Shown here: positions 12,714-19,705 of the stretch, in pieces
Layout: the number at the start of each line of letters is the position of its first letter
How positions within the stretch are numbered: the first letter of the stretch is position 1
From: Streptomyces sp. NRRL F-5727
GTDB taxonomy: Bacteria > Actinomycetota > Actinomycetes > Streptomycetales > Streptomycetaceae
Direction of reading: 5' to 3'
DNA length: 23,312 nucleotides
Assembly: GCF_000719555.1 (NCBI RefSeq)
Contig: NZ_JOGX01000085.1
Location: 1-23,312 of the forward strand
Position numbers and translations under genes: made by a program
The notes under the pieces: model-generated
Databases searched by the model: none
Told to the model about the DNA's origin: nothing
What the model saw: the letters and a program-made list of their open reading frames with translations, nothing else

Positions 12714-13929
12714 GGTAGTCTCCCGTGTTCATGCTGAAGAGGAAGTCGGCGCCGTAGTCGATGAAGGACGAGGTCCTGTTCTCCTCCGCGTACAGTCTGC
12801 GGAGCTCGTCCATCCCGGCCGGCGTGGGTGGTTCCAGCTTCACCAGGTCTCCGGCCACCTTGAGGAACGTCTGGCCGTTCTTGTGCACGGCTTCGGTGCT
12901 CGAACAGCGCACGACGTATCCCAGGCGGGTGGGGATCGACTCGGCGTCCAGGGCCGAGGGCCGGATCTCGTGCGTGTACAGGCGGTTGGTGGAGAGCGGC
13001 ATGAAGAAGACGGAGCCGGGATAGAGCGTCACCGTGAACTGCTCGGGCAGGGCGACTCCGTCGAGCGCTTCGGTGCGGTCTTTGCGGCGGAAGTGGAGTC
13101 TGGTGAGTCCGCTGACGCCCTTCAGGCCGTGGTCGAAGGGGTCCTCCGCCAGGGGCCGCAGCTTCTCCAGGCCGTCGTAGAAGGTGCAGAAGGCCATGAT
13201 GCCGTTGGCGGGCATGTCCTTCGTCTTGTCGGCGTGGGCCGAGATCCTGGCCTTGGACTGCTTGCGCTCCGGCGTGGCGAGGGTGTTGTGGTAGATCTGC
13301 GCGAGGACGTGGTTGAGCGGCGCCTGGTCGCGAAAGACGGCGGCGGCCTCGCGGTTCAGGTCCTCGACGATGCGGGTGTCCGTCGGGCCGAAGCCCTCGG
13401 TCGGGCCCGAGAGGTTCGTGGAGCACCGGAGCAGGCGGAAGTGCAGTTCCCCGCCGTCCTCTTCGACGGGGGTGAGGTAGATGCCGCTGCGACGGGCCGC
13501 CCCCGGCTTGGTGGACTCCGTCAGGGACTGGAACGTGTGCTCCGCGCTGATCCGCCGGAAGTGGTCGGCGCCGCGTTCGAAGAAGCTGCGGTAGTACACG
13601 CCGACGCCGTGGACGCGGACGGGGACCCGGCCGAGGTCGACGACGGGCCAGGGGCCGGCACCGTCCTCACGGTGACCGTGCGAGAGCTCCCGGACCACGA
13701 AGACCCGGGCGGCCGTCCGCAGGGGGCCGTCGCCGATCGCGGCGACGTCGCCACAGACGTAGACCGTCTTCCGCGCGAAATCGGGGGTCCCGGAGGCCAG
13801 TTCCTCCGGAGTGATCACGCTCCCGAAGAAGTCCCGGATCGCGGCGGTTCCGTGCAGCGCCGCAGGGGCGATCAGGATGCTGTCCGCGTCGTCGATGCGG
13901 GCTTCCGAGGACTCTGCTCCGTGCGTCAC
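12697..13929 (-). CDS. AlkB-like 2-oxoglutarate/Fe(II) dioxygenase, long member of a pair
   Basis: 410 residues from the GTG at 13929, with AAGGGG about 10 bases upstream. The first 200 residues have no recognised domain (GDGPLRTAARVFVVRELSHG and GVYYRSFFERGADHF are the clearest blocks). Then comes an AlkB-like core: LNHVLAQIYHN (205-215), SAHADKTKDMP with His232 and Asp234, FTVTLYPGSVFFMPLS (298-313), YTHEIRPS with His320, and TRLGYVVRCS with Arg335 and Arg341, spaced like the two arginines of the AlkB RxNLTFR motif. All metal and 2-oxoglutarate ligands are thus present. The tail repeats the EN-x4-F-x9-S motif (383-399) of the downstream partner, supporting common descent. The stop codon lies inside the next gene. 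The nearest gene upstream on this strand is a Ski2-like helicase. Confidence 0.7.
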   Translation of the reverse strand: MTHGAESSEARIDDADSILIAPAALHGTAAIRDFFGSVITPEELASGTPDFARKTVYVCGDVAAIGDGPLRTAARVFVVRELSHGHREDGAGPWPVVDLGRVPVRVHGVGVYYRSFFERGADHFRRISAEHTFQSLTESTKPGAARRSGIYLTPVEEDGGELHFRLLRCSTNLSGPTEGFGPTDTRIVEDLNREAAAVFRDQAPLNHVLAQIYHNTLATPERKQSKARISAHADKTKDMPANGIMAFCTFYDGLEKLRPLAEDPFDHGLKGVSGLTRLHFRRKDRTEALDGVALPEQFTVTLYPGSVFFMPLSTNRLYTHEIRPSALDAESIPTRLGYVVRCSSTEAVHKNGQTFLKVAGDLVKLEPPTPAGMDELRRLYAEENRTSSFIDYGADFLFSMNTGDYRAPRV

Positions 13930-14182
13930 GCGCTACCCGCCCCTTGCGGTCTCGAGGATGGCCAGAAGTGCCGACATGCCAACGGCCCGCCCCCTCCTCC
14001 GTTCGCGTGGCGAAGCGCGAGCGAAGGGGGACGGACCGGTCGGCCTCGATGCTCTCACGCGGCTCGACGGAGGGGCAACGCATTCTGCGGCCGCACGGCC
14101 CCGGCCGTCAGGCTCGGTGCCGCGCCCGAGGCTGTGCGGCGTGTCGCCCGCGGAGCCGCCCCTCCGTGACGGCACGCGCGCG
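13930..14182. other. Intergenic region before the dioxygenase pair
   Basis: 253 bases. On the minus strand a 14-codon reading frame (13977-13933, MSALLAILETARGG) ends three bases before the GTG of the long dioxygenase gene and could be a leader peptide, but its ribosome site is poor. A hairpin-capable stretch lies at 13990-14030 (TTCGC/GCGAA with outer CCCCC/GGGGG). No other gene is visible, and no clear promoter was found. Confidence 0.4.
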
Positions 14183-17100
14183 TCAGGCCCGGACCGCCGT
14201 GTACGCCTCGAACCGGCCCGCCGCGATCCGGTCGCCGCGACCGAAGACCGCCGCGCCGCAGCGGCCGGCCGACGGGTCGGCCGGGTCGGCGACCGGGAGC
14301 GGGAGCGTGATCTCCTCGCCGTCGGAGGTGTACGAGGTGGTGGTCGCGCCGTTCCACAGGTGGACGACGGCTCCGGGCGGTGCCCAGGCCCGGACCGTGT
14401 CCGCCTGCAGCGCGAGTCGCGTGCCGGTGACGCGTTCGGCCAGCAGCGACCGGTAGCGGTCCGGGGGCAGGGCGCAGTCCCCGGGCGGCGTGGTGCCGGG
14501 CCAGTCGGGCGCGTCGATGCCGCGCGCCCGGGCCGCGTGCCACAGGCGGGGCACGAGCTGGGGCGCGAGCGGGGCGGTGGCCATCCGCTCGCACATCCAG
14601 AGCAGCCGCCCGGCCCCGCGGCCGGGCCCCAGGGCGCGCCAGCGGATGCGCAGCGCGAGGTCACCGGCGGCGACGGCGACCCAGGGGTGGACGGTGCCGA
14701 GCGGGCCCTGGGCGCCGAGCCAGGCCAGGTAGCGCTGGGCCTCCTCCAGGATGCCGGACATGGACTCGACGGGGATGCCGAGGACGTACGAGGGCCGGCC
14801 GCGGAAGAGGGCCGGGCGGGTGGCGGCGAGCAGCAGGACGGCCCGGGCCAGGTCTCCGGCCTGCGGCGGCTCCTCGTCGTCGTCCGGCGCCGGCTCCTTC
14901 ACCGGGCCGATCCCCCAGGCGTCGTCCGGCTCGTCGTCGCCCGTGCGCTCGGCCTCGCGCAGGACCCGGCGCAGGGCCGCCTTCGCCCGCTCGGTGAACG
15001 GCGCCGTCTCGAGGACGGGCAGACGGGTGCTGAGCAGGGCCGCGAGGACCGGCTCGGCGGCGAGCGGGTCCTCCGGGACCGGGGCCTGCCGCAGGGCCGT
15101 CGCGAGGTCGTCGGCGAGTGTGGCGTCGACCATGAAGCGGCTGGTCAGCAGGCCGAGCGGGCTGGGTTCGAGTCGGTCCTCGTCCGCGGCGGTACGCAGG
15201 CACCCCACGTCCGCGAGGAACCGTGCCGCCTCGTGCAGCGGCTCGACGCTGTCGTGGCCCTGGTACGCGGCGAAGGTGCCGGCCCACCACCGCTCCGCCT
15301 CGTCGAGGGTCGCGAGCCGTTCCTGCACGGCCTCCGCGAGGAGGTGGTCGGGCAGCGACTCGTCGAGGCGTGACCGCACGGTGTATCCGGCGGCCAGCCG
15401 GGCCTGCCAGTGCGCCCGTTCCGCCGGGTCGGTGAGCAGGAACGCCCAGCCCTCGCGTTCGCCGGCGCCGATGCGCCCGGCGCGGCCGAACATCTGCTGG
15501 ACCATCGACACCTCGACGCGGTCCAGGCCGAGGGTGGTGTCGCGGACGATGACGGCGCGGGCCGGGAGGTTGACGCCGGCCGCGACCGTGGAGGTGGCGA
15601 CCAGGACCTCCGCCTCCCGGGCGCGGAACGCCTGCTCGGCCTCCCGCTTGTACGGCCAGTCCCGGTAGTGGAGCCGTACGCCCGCCTTGGTGCAGAGCCG
15701 TTCCACCTGTTCGGCGTCGTCGGCGTCGACGCCGGTGGTGGGCACGCCCCGGTCGGCGGCCAGCGCGAGCGCCGTGGCGCGGACCCCGCGCTTGCTGCCG
15801 CAGAAGACGAGGACGCTGCCGCCGTCCTCGGTGACCTGCCGGGCGATGCGGACGGCGGCCTCGGTGCGGACGGCGACCCGCGCCGCCCAGTCCGTCTCGT
15901 CGACCGGCGGCAGATGGGGCAGCTGCCAGGTGAGCCGGGTGGGCCGCCAGGTGGTCCGGACGAGCCGGGCGCCGAGCCAGTCGGCGACCTCGTCGGCGTT
16001 GGCGACCGTCGCGGACAGGCCGACGATGCGGGTGGCCGCGCTGTCGTCGCGTACGCGGGCGAGCAGCGCCTCGAGGACGGCGCCGCGCCCCGGGTCGCCG
16101 AGCAGGTGGATCTCGTCGACGACCAGACAGCCGACCTCGGCGAGCGCGTCCCGCAGCGAGCCCGCGCGGCAGATCGCCTCGAACTTCTCGGTGGTCGCCA
16201 CCCACACGTCGGCCGACCGGATCAGCTCCGTGTCCACCGCGGCCTCACCGGAGAGGCGCACCACGCGCAGTCCGTGGCGGCGCCACAGCCGGAGCTCGCG
16301 GTCGAGTTCGTCGGTGAGCGAGCGCTGCGGCACCAGCCACGCCGCCTTGCGTCCGCGGGCGTGCGCCGCCAGCGCCGCGACCATCCCGATGGGGGTCTTC
16401 CCCGCGCCCGTCGGCGCGACGACGACCAGATGCCCGGTCTCCTCCAGCACCGCGGGCACGGCGGCGGCCTGCACCGGATTGAACGACGGGTGCGGCAGCA
16501 GCCCGGCCCACTCGGCCGGCACCAGCTCGCCGACGGGCACGTAAGCGTCCCCGCCGGCGTCCGCATCCGCGTCCGGCAGTGTCTCCAGCGCGTCCCACTG
16601 GGCGGCGAAGGCGTCCCGCGCCGCGACCGCCCACGGTCCCGCGGCGGGCGCCGCGCCGTCCGGACCGGCCGCGACCAGCTCCGTACGCCCGCCTGTGTCG
16701 CCGACCGTGCCGACCTGCCCGGCCTCCTCCCAGTAGCGGCTCACCCGGTACGGGACGTCCCGCTCCTCCAGCCACGTGCGCAGCGCCTCGTATCCCGTCC
16801 CGTCGGGGAGGATCACCCGCACGTCCTCGGCGGCGGCGAGCGCGGCCTCGGCCGGGCGCCACGCGGGGTCGGCGGTCTTGCACCACAGCAGGGCGCGCCG
16901 CTCGGTCCCGTCGGGCACGGCCAAATCCTCCGGCCACGCCGGTCCCCGCTCGGTGCGCTGCCCCGGGACCGTGACCCGCACGGTCACGGTCGCGGCGGGC
17001 CGCCTGTCCGGGCTGGTCTCGCGCGGCGCGGGGGCGGGGGCGGGGGCGCGTCGGCGGGAGGCGGTGCCGGTCAGCTCGTCGTACCGCCGGGCACCGAGGT

Positions 17101-17356
17101 CCGCGAGGGTGAAGGCGGCGGGACAAGCGGGGCAGACGAGCGCCGTGTACCGGTACGTCCGGCCCTGGGACTCGTACGGTCTGCGCAGGGCGTGCAGGGT
17201 GCCGTCGCAGCCGGGACAGCGGCGCGCGACCATCTCCTCGTAGCTCCACCCCGGCTCGGCGAACCGCGCGGGCAGCTCTCCACTCAGCGTGATCTGCCAC
17301 CGCTCCTGTGCCAGATCGGCGACGGTTCCCTGCCCGACGGCCTCGTCACTGCGCAT
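14183..17356 (-). CDS. Ski2/Hel308-like DEAD/DEAH-box helicase with N-terminal zinc ribbon
   Basis: 1057 residues from the ATG at 17356 (the frame is open to an ATG at 17383, nine codons longer; neither has a good ribosome site). Residues 47-78 hold a CPGC...CPAC zinc ribbon, followed by an Ala-Pro linker. The helicase core has Walker A APTGAGKT (314-321), DEIH (414-417), LSAT (447-450) and VANADEVADWLG, then in the second RecA domain VLVFCGSKRG, VLVATSTVAAGVNLPARAVI and QQMFGRAGR (about 620-628). These are Ski2-family features (Hel308, Brr2, ASCC3). About 330 residues of helical C-terminus follow, with an acidic insertion EPAPDDDEEPPQ. It should unwind DNA or RNA in the cytoplasm using ATP. 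It is divergent from the glycosyltransferase-like gene and lies upstream of the dioxygenase pair on the same strand, with a 253-base gap. Confidence 0.9.
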   Translation of the reverse strand: MRSDEAVGQGTVADLAQERWQITLSGELPARFAEPGWSYEEMVARRCPGCDGTLHALRRPYESQGRTYRYTALVCPACPAAFTLADLGARRYDELTGTASRRRAPAPAPAPRETSPDRRPAATVTVRVTVPGQRTERGPAWPEDLAVPDGTERRALLWCKTADPAWRPAEAALAAAEDVRVILPDGTGYEALRTWLEERDVPYRVSRYWEEAGQVGTVGDTGGRTELVAAGPDGAAPAAGPWAVAARDAFAAQWDALETLPDADADAGGDAYVPVGELVPAEWAGLLPHPSFNPVQAAAVPAVLEETGHLVVVAPTGAGKTPIGMVAALAAHARGRKAAWLVPQRSLTDELDRELRLWRRHGLRVVRLSGEAAVDTELIRSADVWVATTEKFEAICRAGSLRDALAEVGCLVVDEIHLLGDPGRGAVLEALLARVRDDSAATRIVGLSATVANADEVADWLGARLVRTTWRPTRLTWQLPHLPPVDETDWAARVAVRTEAAVRIARQVTEDGGSVLVFCGSKRGVRATALALAADRGVPTTGVDADDAEQVERLCTKAGVRLHYRDWPYKREAEQAFRAREAEVLVATSTVAAGVNLPARAVIVRDTTLGLDRVEVSMVQQMFGRAGRIGAGEREGWAFLLTDPAERAHWQARLAAGYTVRSRLDESLPDHLLAEAVQERLATLDEAERWWAGTFAAYQGHDSVEPLHEAARFLADVGCLRTAADEDRLEPSPLGLLTSRFMVDATLADDLATALRQAPVPEDPLAAEPVLAALLSTRLPVLETAPFTERAKAALRRVLREAERTGDDEPDDAWGIGPVKEPAPDDDEEPPQAGDLARAVLLLAATRPALFRGRPSYVLGIPVESMSGILEEAQRYLAWLGAQGPLGTVHPWVAVAAGDLALRIRWRALGPGRGAGRLLWMCERMATAPLAPQLVPRLWHAARARGIDAPDWPGTTPPGDCALPPDRYRSLLAERVTGTRLALQADTVRAWAPPGAVVHLWNGATTTSYTSDGEEITLPLPVADPADPSAGRCGAAVFGRGDRIAAGRFEAYTAVRA

Positions 17357-17396
17357 GGCACGACTGTGCCAGACCATGATCATCGTGCGCTCGCGA

Positions 17397-17416
17397 ATCC
17401 CGGGTTTGCCCGGGAT
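17397..17416. repeat. Perfect 8-bp inverted repeat in a divergent promoter region
   Basis: ATCCCGGG (17397-17404) and CCCGGGAT (17409-17416) enclose TTTG. It lies between the helicase and glycosyltransferase-like genes, and its right end touches TAGGGT (17416-17421), a plausible -10 box for the rightward gene. It may be an operator or a transcript hairpin. Confidence 0.5.
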
Positions 17417-17467
17417 AGGGTGTGGCCGCGACGACCGCGACGACGAACCCCGTTCAGGAGGTCACGA

Positions 17468-19195
17468 GTGGGGCGGGAACCCCTGGCGCTTCGCGTACCG
17501 GTCGGCGAAGGCGCCTCTCGGTGGGCGAGCCGGACCACCCGACGCCGGGTCCTGCTGGTGGTCCACAACGTCACCTCGGCCGGCCGCCTCCTGGACCTGG
17601 TGCCGCTGTTCCACGACGACTTCCGCGTCCAGCTCCTGGTGACCTCGACGGGCTCCTCCCCCTTCCAGGGCGGCGTCCGCGAACTCCTCGACGCGCTGCA
17701 ACTGCCCGAGCTGCCCTGGGAGCAGGCGCTCGCGACCCCGGTGGACCTGGCGATCTCGGCGAGCTTCGGCGGCGAACTCGATCTGATACAGGGCAAGTTG
17801 AGCGTGCTGTCGCATGGCGCCGGATACACCAAGAGACTGAGCAGGCCGGGATCCGGGGCGCCGACGTCCGAGACGCCGACGTTCGGGCTGTCGCCGGAGT
17901 GGCTGCTGTCGGACGGGAAGCCGTACGTCGACGGCCTGGTCCTCTCCCACCCCGAGCAGCTCGCACGTCTCGGCCTGGTCTGCGCGGAGGCGGTGCCCTC
18001 GGCCGTCCTCGCCGGGGATCCCTGCTTCGACCGCATGCTCGCGGCGCGTCCGTACCGGGACAGGTTCCGGCGGGCGCTGGGCGTGCGCGGCGGGCAGCGG
18101 CTCGTCGTCCTGAACTCGACGTGGAACCCTGAGGGCCTGTTCGGCAGTGGCGGTGGCGCGGACGTGCTGCCCGCGCTCCTCCCCCGGCTCGCCGCCGAAC
18201 TGCCGGCCGACGACTACCGTCTGGCCGCCGTGCTCCACCCGAACATCTGGTACGGGCACGGCCCCGGCCAGATCCGGGCCTGGCTGGATCGCGCCCGGCG
18301 CAGCGGTCTGACCCTGGTCGACCCCGTCCACGCGTGGCGCCAGGCCCTGCTCGCCGCCGACCTCGTCCTCGGGGACTTCGGCGCGGTGTCCTACTACGCC
18401 GCCGCGCTGGGCACCCCCGTACTGCTGGCCGCCGACGGGGCGGGCGTCCTCGACGCCGAGGCGCCGCTCGCGGAGTTCGTCCGGTCCGCGCCCCGGCTCG
18501 ATCCGAACGCCTCACTCCTCCCCCAGGTGCGGCGGGCGATCACCGCCCACCGCCCGGATCCCGCGCTCACCGGCCTCGTCACCTCGGAACCGAGGCGGTC
18601 GGCCGAGCTGCTGCGCCGGCACTTCTACGCGCTGATGAACCTGCCCGAGCCTCCCGTCCCCGCGTCCCTCGAACCGCTCCCGCTCCCCCCGTACGGCCGG
18701 GGGCGGGTGACGGCTGCCCTGCGCGTACGGACCCGCGTGGAGGGGACGGACATCGCGCTCGAACGGTCCGCCGGCCATCCGCCCGGTGCCGCCGGAGACG
18801 CGCATCTCGCCGTGCACGAGGAGACGCGGCACGCCGGTGACCTCGACGTGGCCGACGTGGTCCTGCGCGACGGGCCGACGCACGACCCCCGGCTGGGCGG
18901 CCCCGGCGCGTGGACCGAGGAGGTGCTGCGCCTGTACCCCCACTGCTCGACCGCGGTGTACGTGACGGGCCCGCACACCTGCGTCGTCCGCGGCCGGGCG
19001 CGGGGCGCGTTCCGGCTCGCCGCCGACACCCGGGCCGGGGCGGACGCGGACCCGGCGGCGTACGCCTCGGCCCTGCACGCCTGGTGGGCGTACGGCGGCA
19101 AGGTCCCCGCTCAAGGCGTCGTCCTCCGCATGCACACGGCCGGCGGCGCACACCCGTTCCGCGTGGCCCCGGCCACTGTGGACCCGCTCGTCTGA
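17468..19195 (+). CDS. GT-B-fold glycosyl/glycerophosphotransferase-like protein
   Basis: 575 residues from the GTG at 17468, with AGGAGG 6 bases before. The frame is open for another 2 kb upstream but that is antisense to the helicase. The N-terminal Rossmann-like half starts RRVLLVVHNVTSAGRLLDLV and contains LSVLSHGAGYTKRL (His116), reminiscent of the HG(x)GxxxK motif of CDP-glycerol glycerophosphotransferases. The C-terminal half has VVLNSTWNPEGLFG, LAAVLHPNIWYG and LVLGDFGAVSYYAAALGTPV (about 299-318), the donor-site pattern of GT-B enzymes and UDP-GlcNAc 2-epimerases. The last 150 residues form a separate unassigned domain with HEETRHAGDLDVADVVLRDG. It is probably involved in cell-envelope polymer or glycan transfer, with donor and acceptor unknown. 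In public genomes such proteins are, from memory, sometimes mislabelled as translation initiation factor 2. Confidence 0.7.
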   Translation: MGREPLALRVPVGEGASRWASRTTRRRVLLVVHNVTSAGRLLDLVPLFHDDFRVQLLVTSTGSSPFQGGVRELLDALQLPELPWEQALATPVDLAISASFGGELDLIQGKLSVLSHGAGYTKRLSRPGSGAPTSETPTFGLSPEWLLSDGKPYVDGLVLSHPEQLARLGLVCAEAVPSAVLAGDPCFDRMLAARPYRDRFRRALGVRGGQRLVVLNSTWNPEGLFGSGGGADVLPALLPRLAAELPADDYRLAAVLHPNIWYGHGPGQIRAWLDRARRSGLTLVDPVHAWRQALLAADLVLGDFGAVSYYAAALGTPVLLAADGAGVLDAEAPLAEFVRSAPRLDPNASLLPQVRRAITAHRPDPALTGLVTSEPRRSAELLRRHFYALMNLPEPPVPASLEPLPLPPYGRGRVTAALRVRTRVEGTDIALERSAGHPPGAAGDAHLAVHEETRHAGDLDVADVVLRDGPTHDPRLGGPGAWTEEVLRLYPHCSTAVYVTGPHTCVVRGRARGAFRLAADTRAGADADPAAYASALHAWWAYGGKVPAQGVVLRMHTAGGAHPFRVAPATVDPLV

Positions 19196-19225
19196 CCTGC
19201 CCGCCCGGCCCGGTAGCCGGCGGGC

Positions 19226-19440
19226 CTACCGGCGGGCGCCCGCCTCGCACCGCTCCCGCAGGCGCGCGAGGTAGGCGCGGTGCGGGGCGGCGGAGGCGGG
19301 GAGGAGCGGCTCGGCTTCGGCGGTCCTGGCCAGGGCCGCCGTATCGTCGCCCGCCTCGTGGAGGGTCTCCGCGAGGTCGGTGCGGGCACGGGCCTGGTGA
19401 CGTTCGATCAGCGCCAGAGCTCTCCTAGTACCGCTAGTCG
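19226..19440 (-). pseudogene. 3' remnant of a TPR-like protein gene
   Basis: The frame ending at 19226 has high third-position GC and a helical, TPR-like sequence over its last 65 residues (ALALIERHQARARTDLAETL, HEAGDDTAALARTAEAEPLL, AAPHRAYLARLRERCEAGAR). Nothing resembling a start codon with a ribosome site precedes it. The 5' side is marked by two CTAG tetramers within 13 bases (19424-19436) and, further up in the same frame, a P-loop-like GVLLTGPAGSGST (about 19495-19533, minus strand) in which the essential Lys is replaced. It looks like the tail of a larger regulator or ATPase after deletion. The rest of the gap 19196-19705 holds only the promoter of the next gene. Confidence 0.4.
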
Positions 19441-19589
19441 GGGAGCCGGCCGCGCGCCTTCGCCCCAACCGCAGCGGCACCGACGTGGAGCCGCTGCCCG
19501 CGGGTCCCGTCAGCAGGACGCCCCAGGGCCGGCACGTGGCAGGGCGAACCCGTGGAGACCGGAAACCGACGTGTCCCCGCACGAGACGG

Positions 19590-19617
19590 TTGCCATCCAA
19601 CTCCCCTACCGTAGAGG
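19590..19617 (+). promoter_or_regulatory. Candidate promoter of the membrane TPR-like gene
   Basis: TTGCCA at 19590-19595, a 16-base spacer and TAGAGG at 19612-19617. Transcription would start about 19624, next to the palindrome-rich CGATCCGATCG (about 19628-19638), roughly 80 bases before the ATG at 19706. Confidence 0.4.
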
Positions 19618-19705
19618 ATTGTTGAACGATCCGATCGAAGGACGAACCCGCCCCCAGCTCAGCGCCACCGACGGCACGACCACGCACGCACCCCGGAGGA
19701 GAAGC

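Noticed and set aside
12439..14169. A 576-codon plus-strand frame opposite the dioxygenase pair
   Set aside because: It lies antisense to two genes with coherent catalytic motifs and coupled translation.
14661..16205. A 514-codon frame inside the helicase on the same strand
   Set aside because: It is Arg/Gly/Pro-rich with no protein-like pattern and is out of frame with the complete helicase domains.
11925..17356. An anti-phage defence island formed by the helicase and dioxygenases
   Set aside because: There are no nuclease, methylase or mobile-element signatures next to it. The evidence supports only a possible repair or modification link.
15410..17467. A 2-kb open frame in front of the glycosyltransferase-like gene, opposite the helicase
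   Set aside because: The helicase motifs on the other strand are unambiguous, and the real start is the GTG at 17468 with an AGGAGG site.
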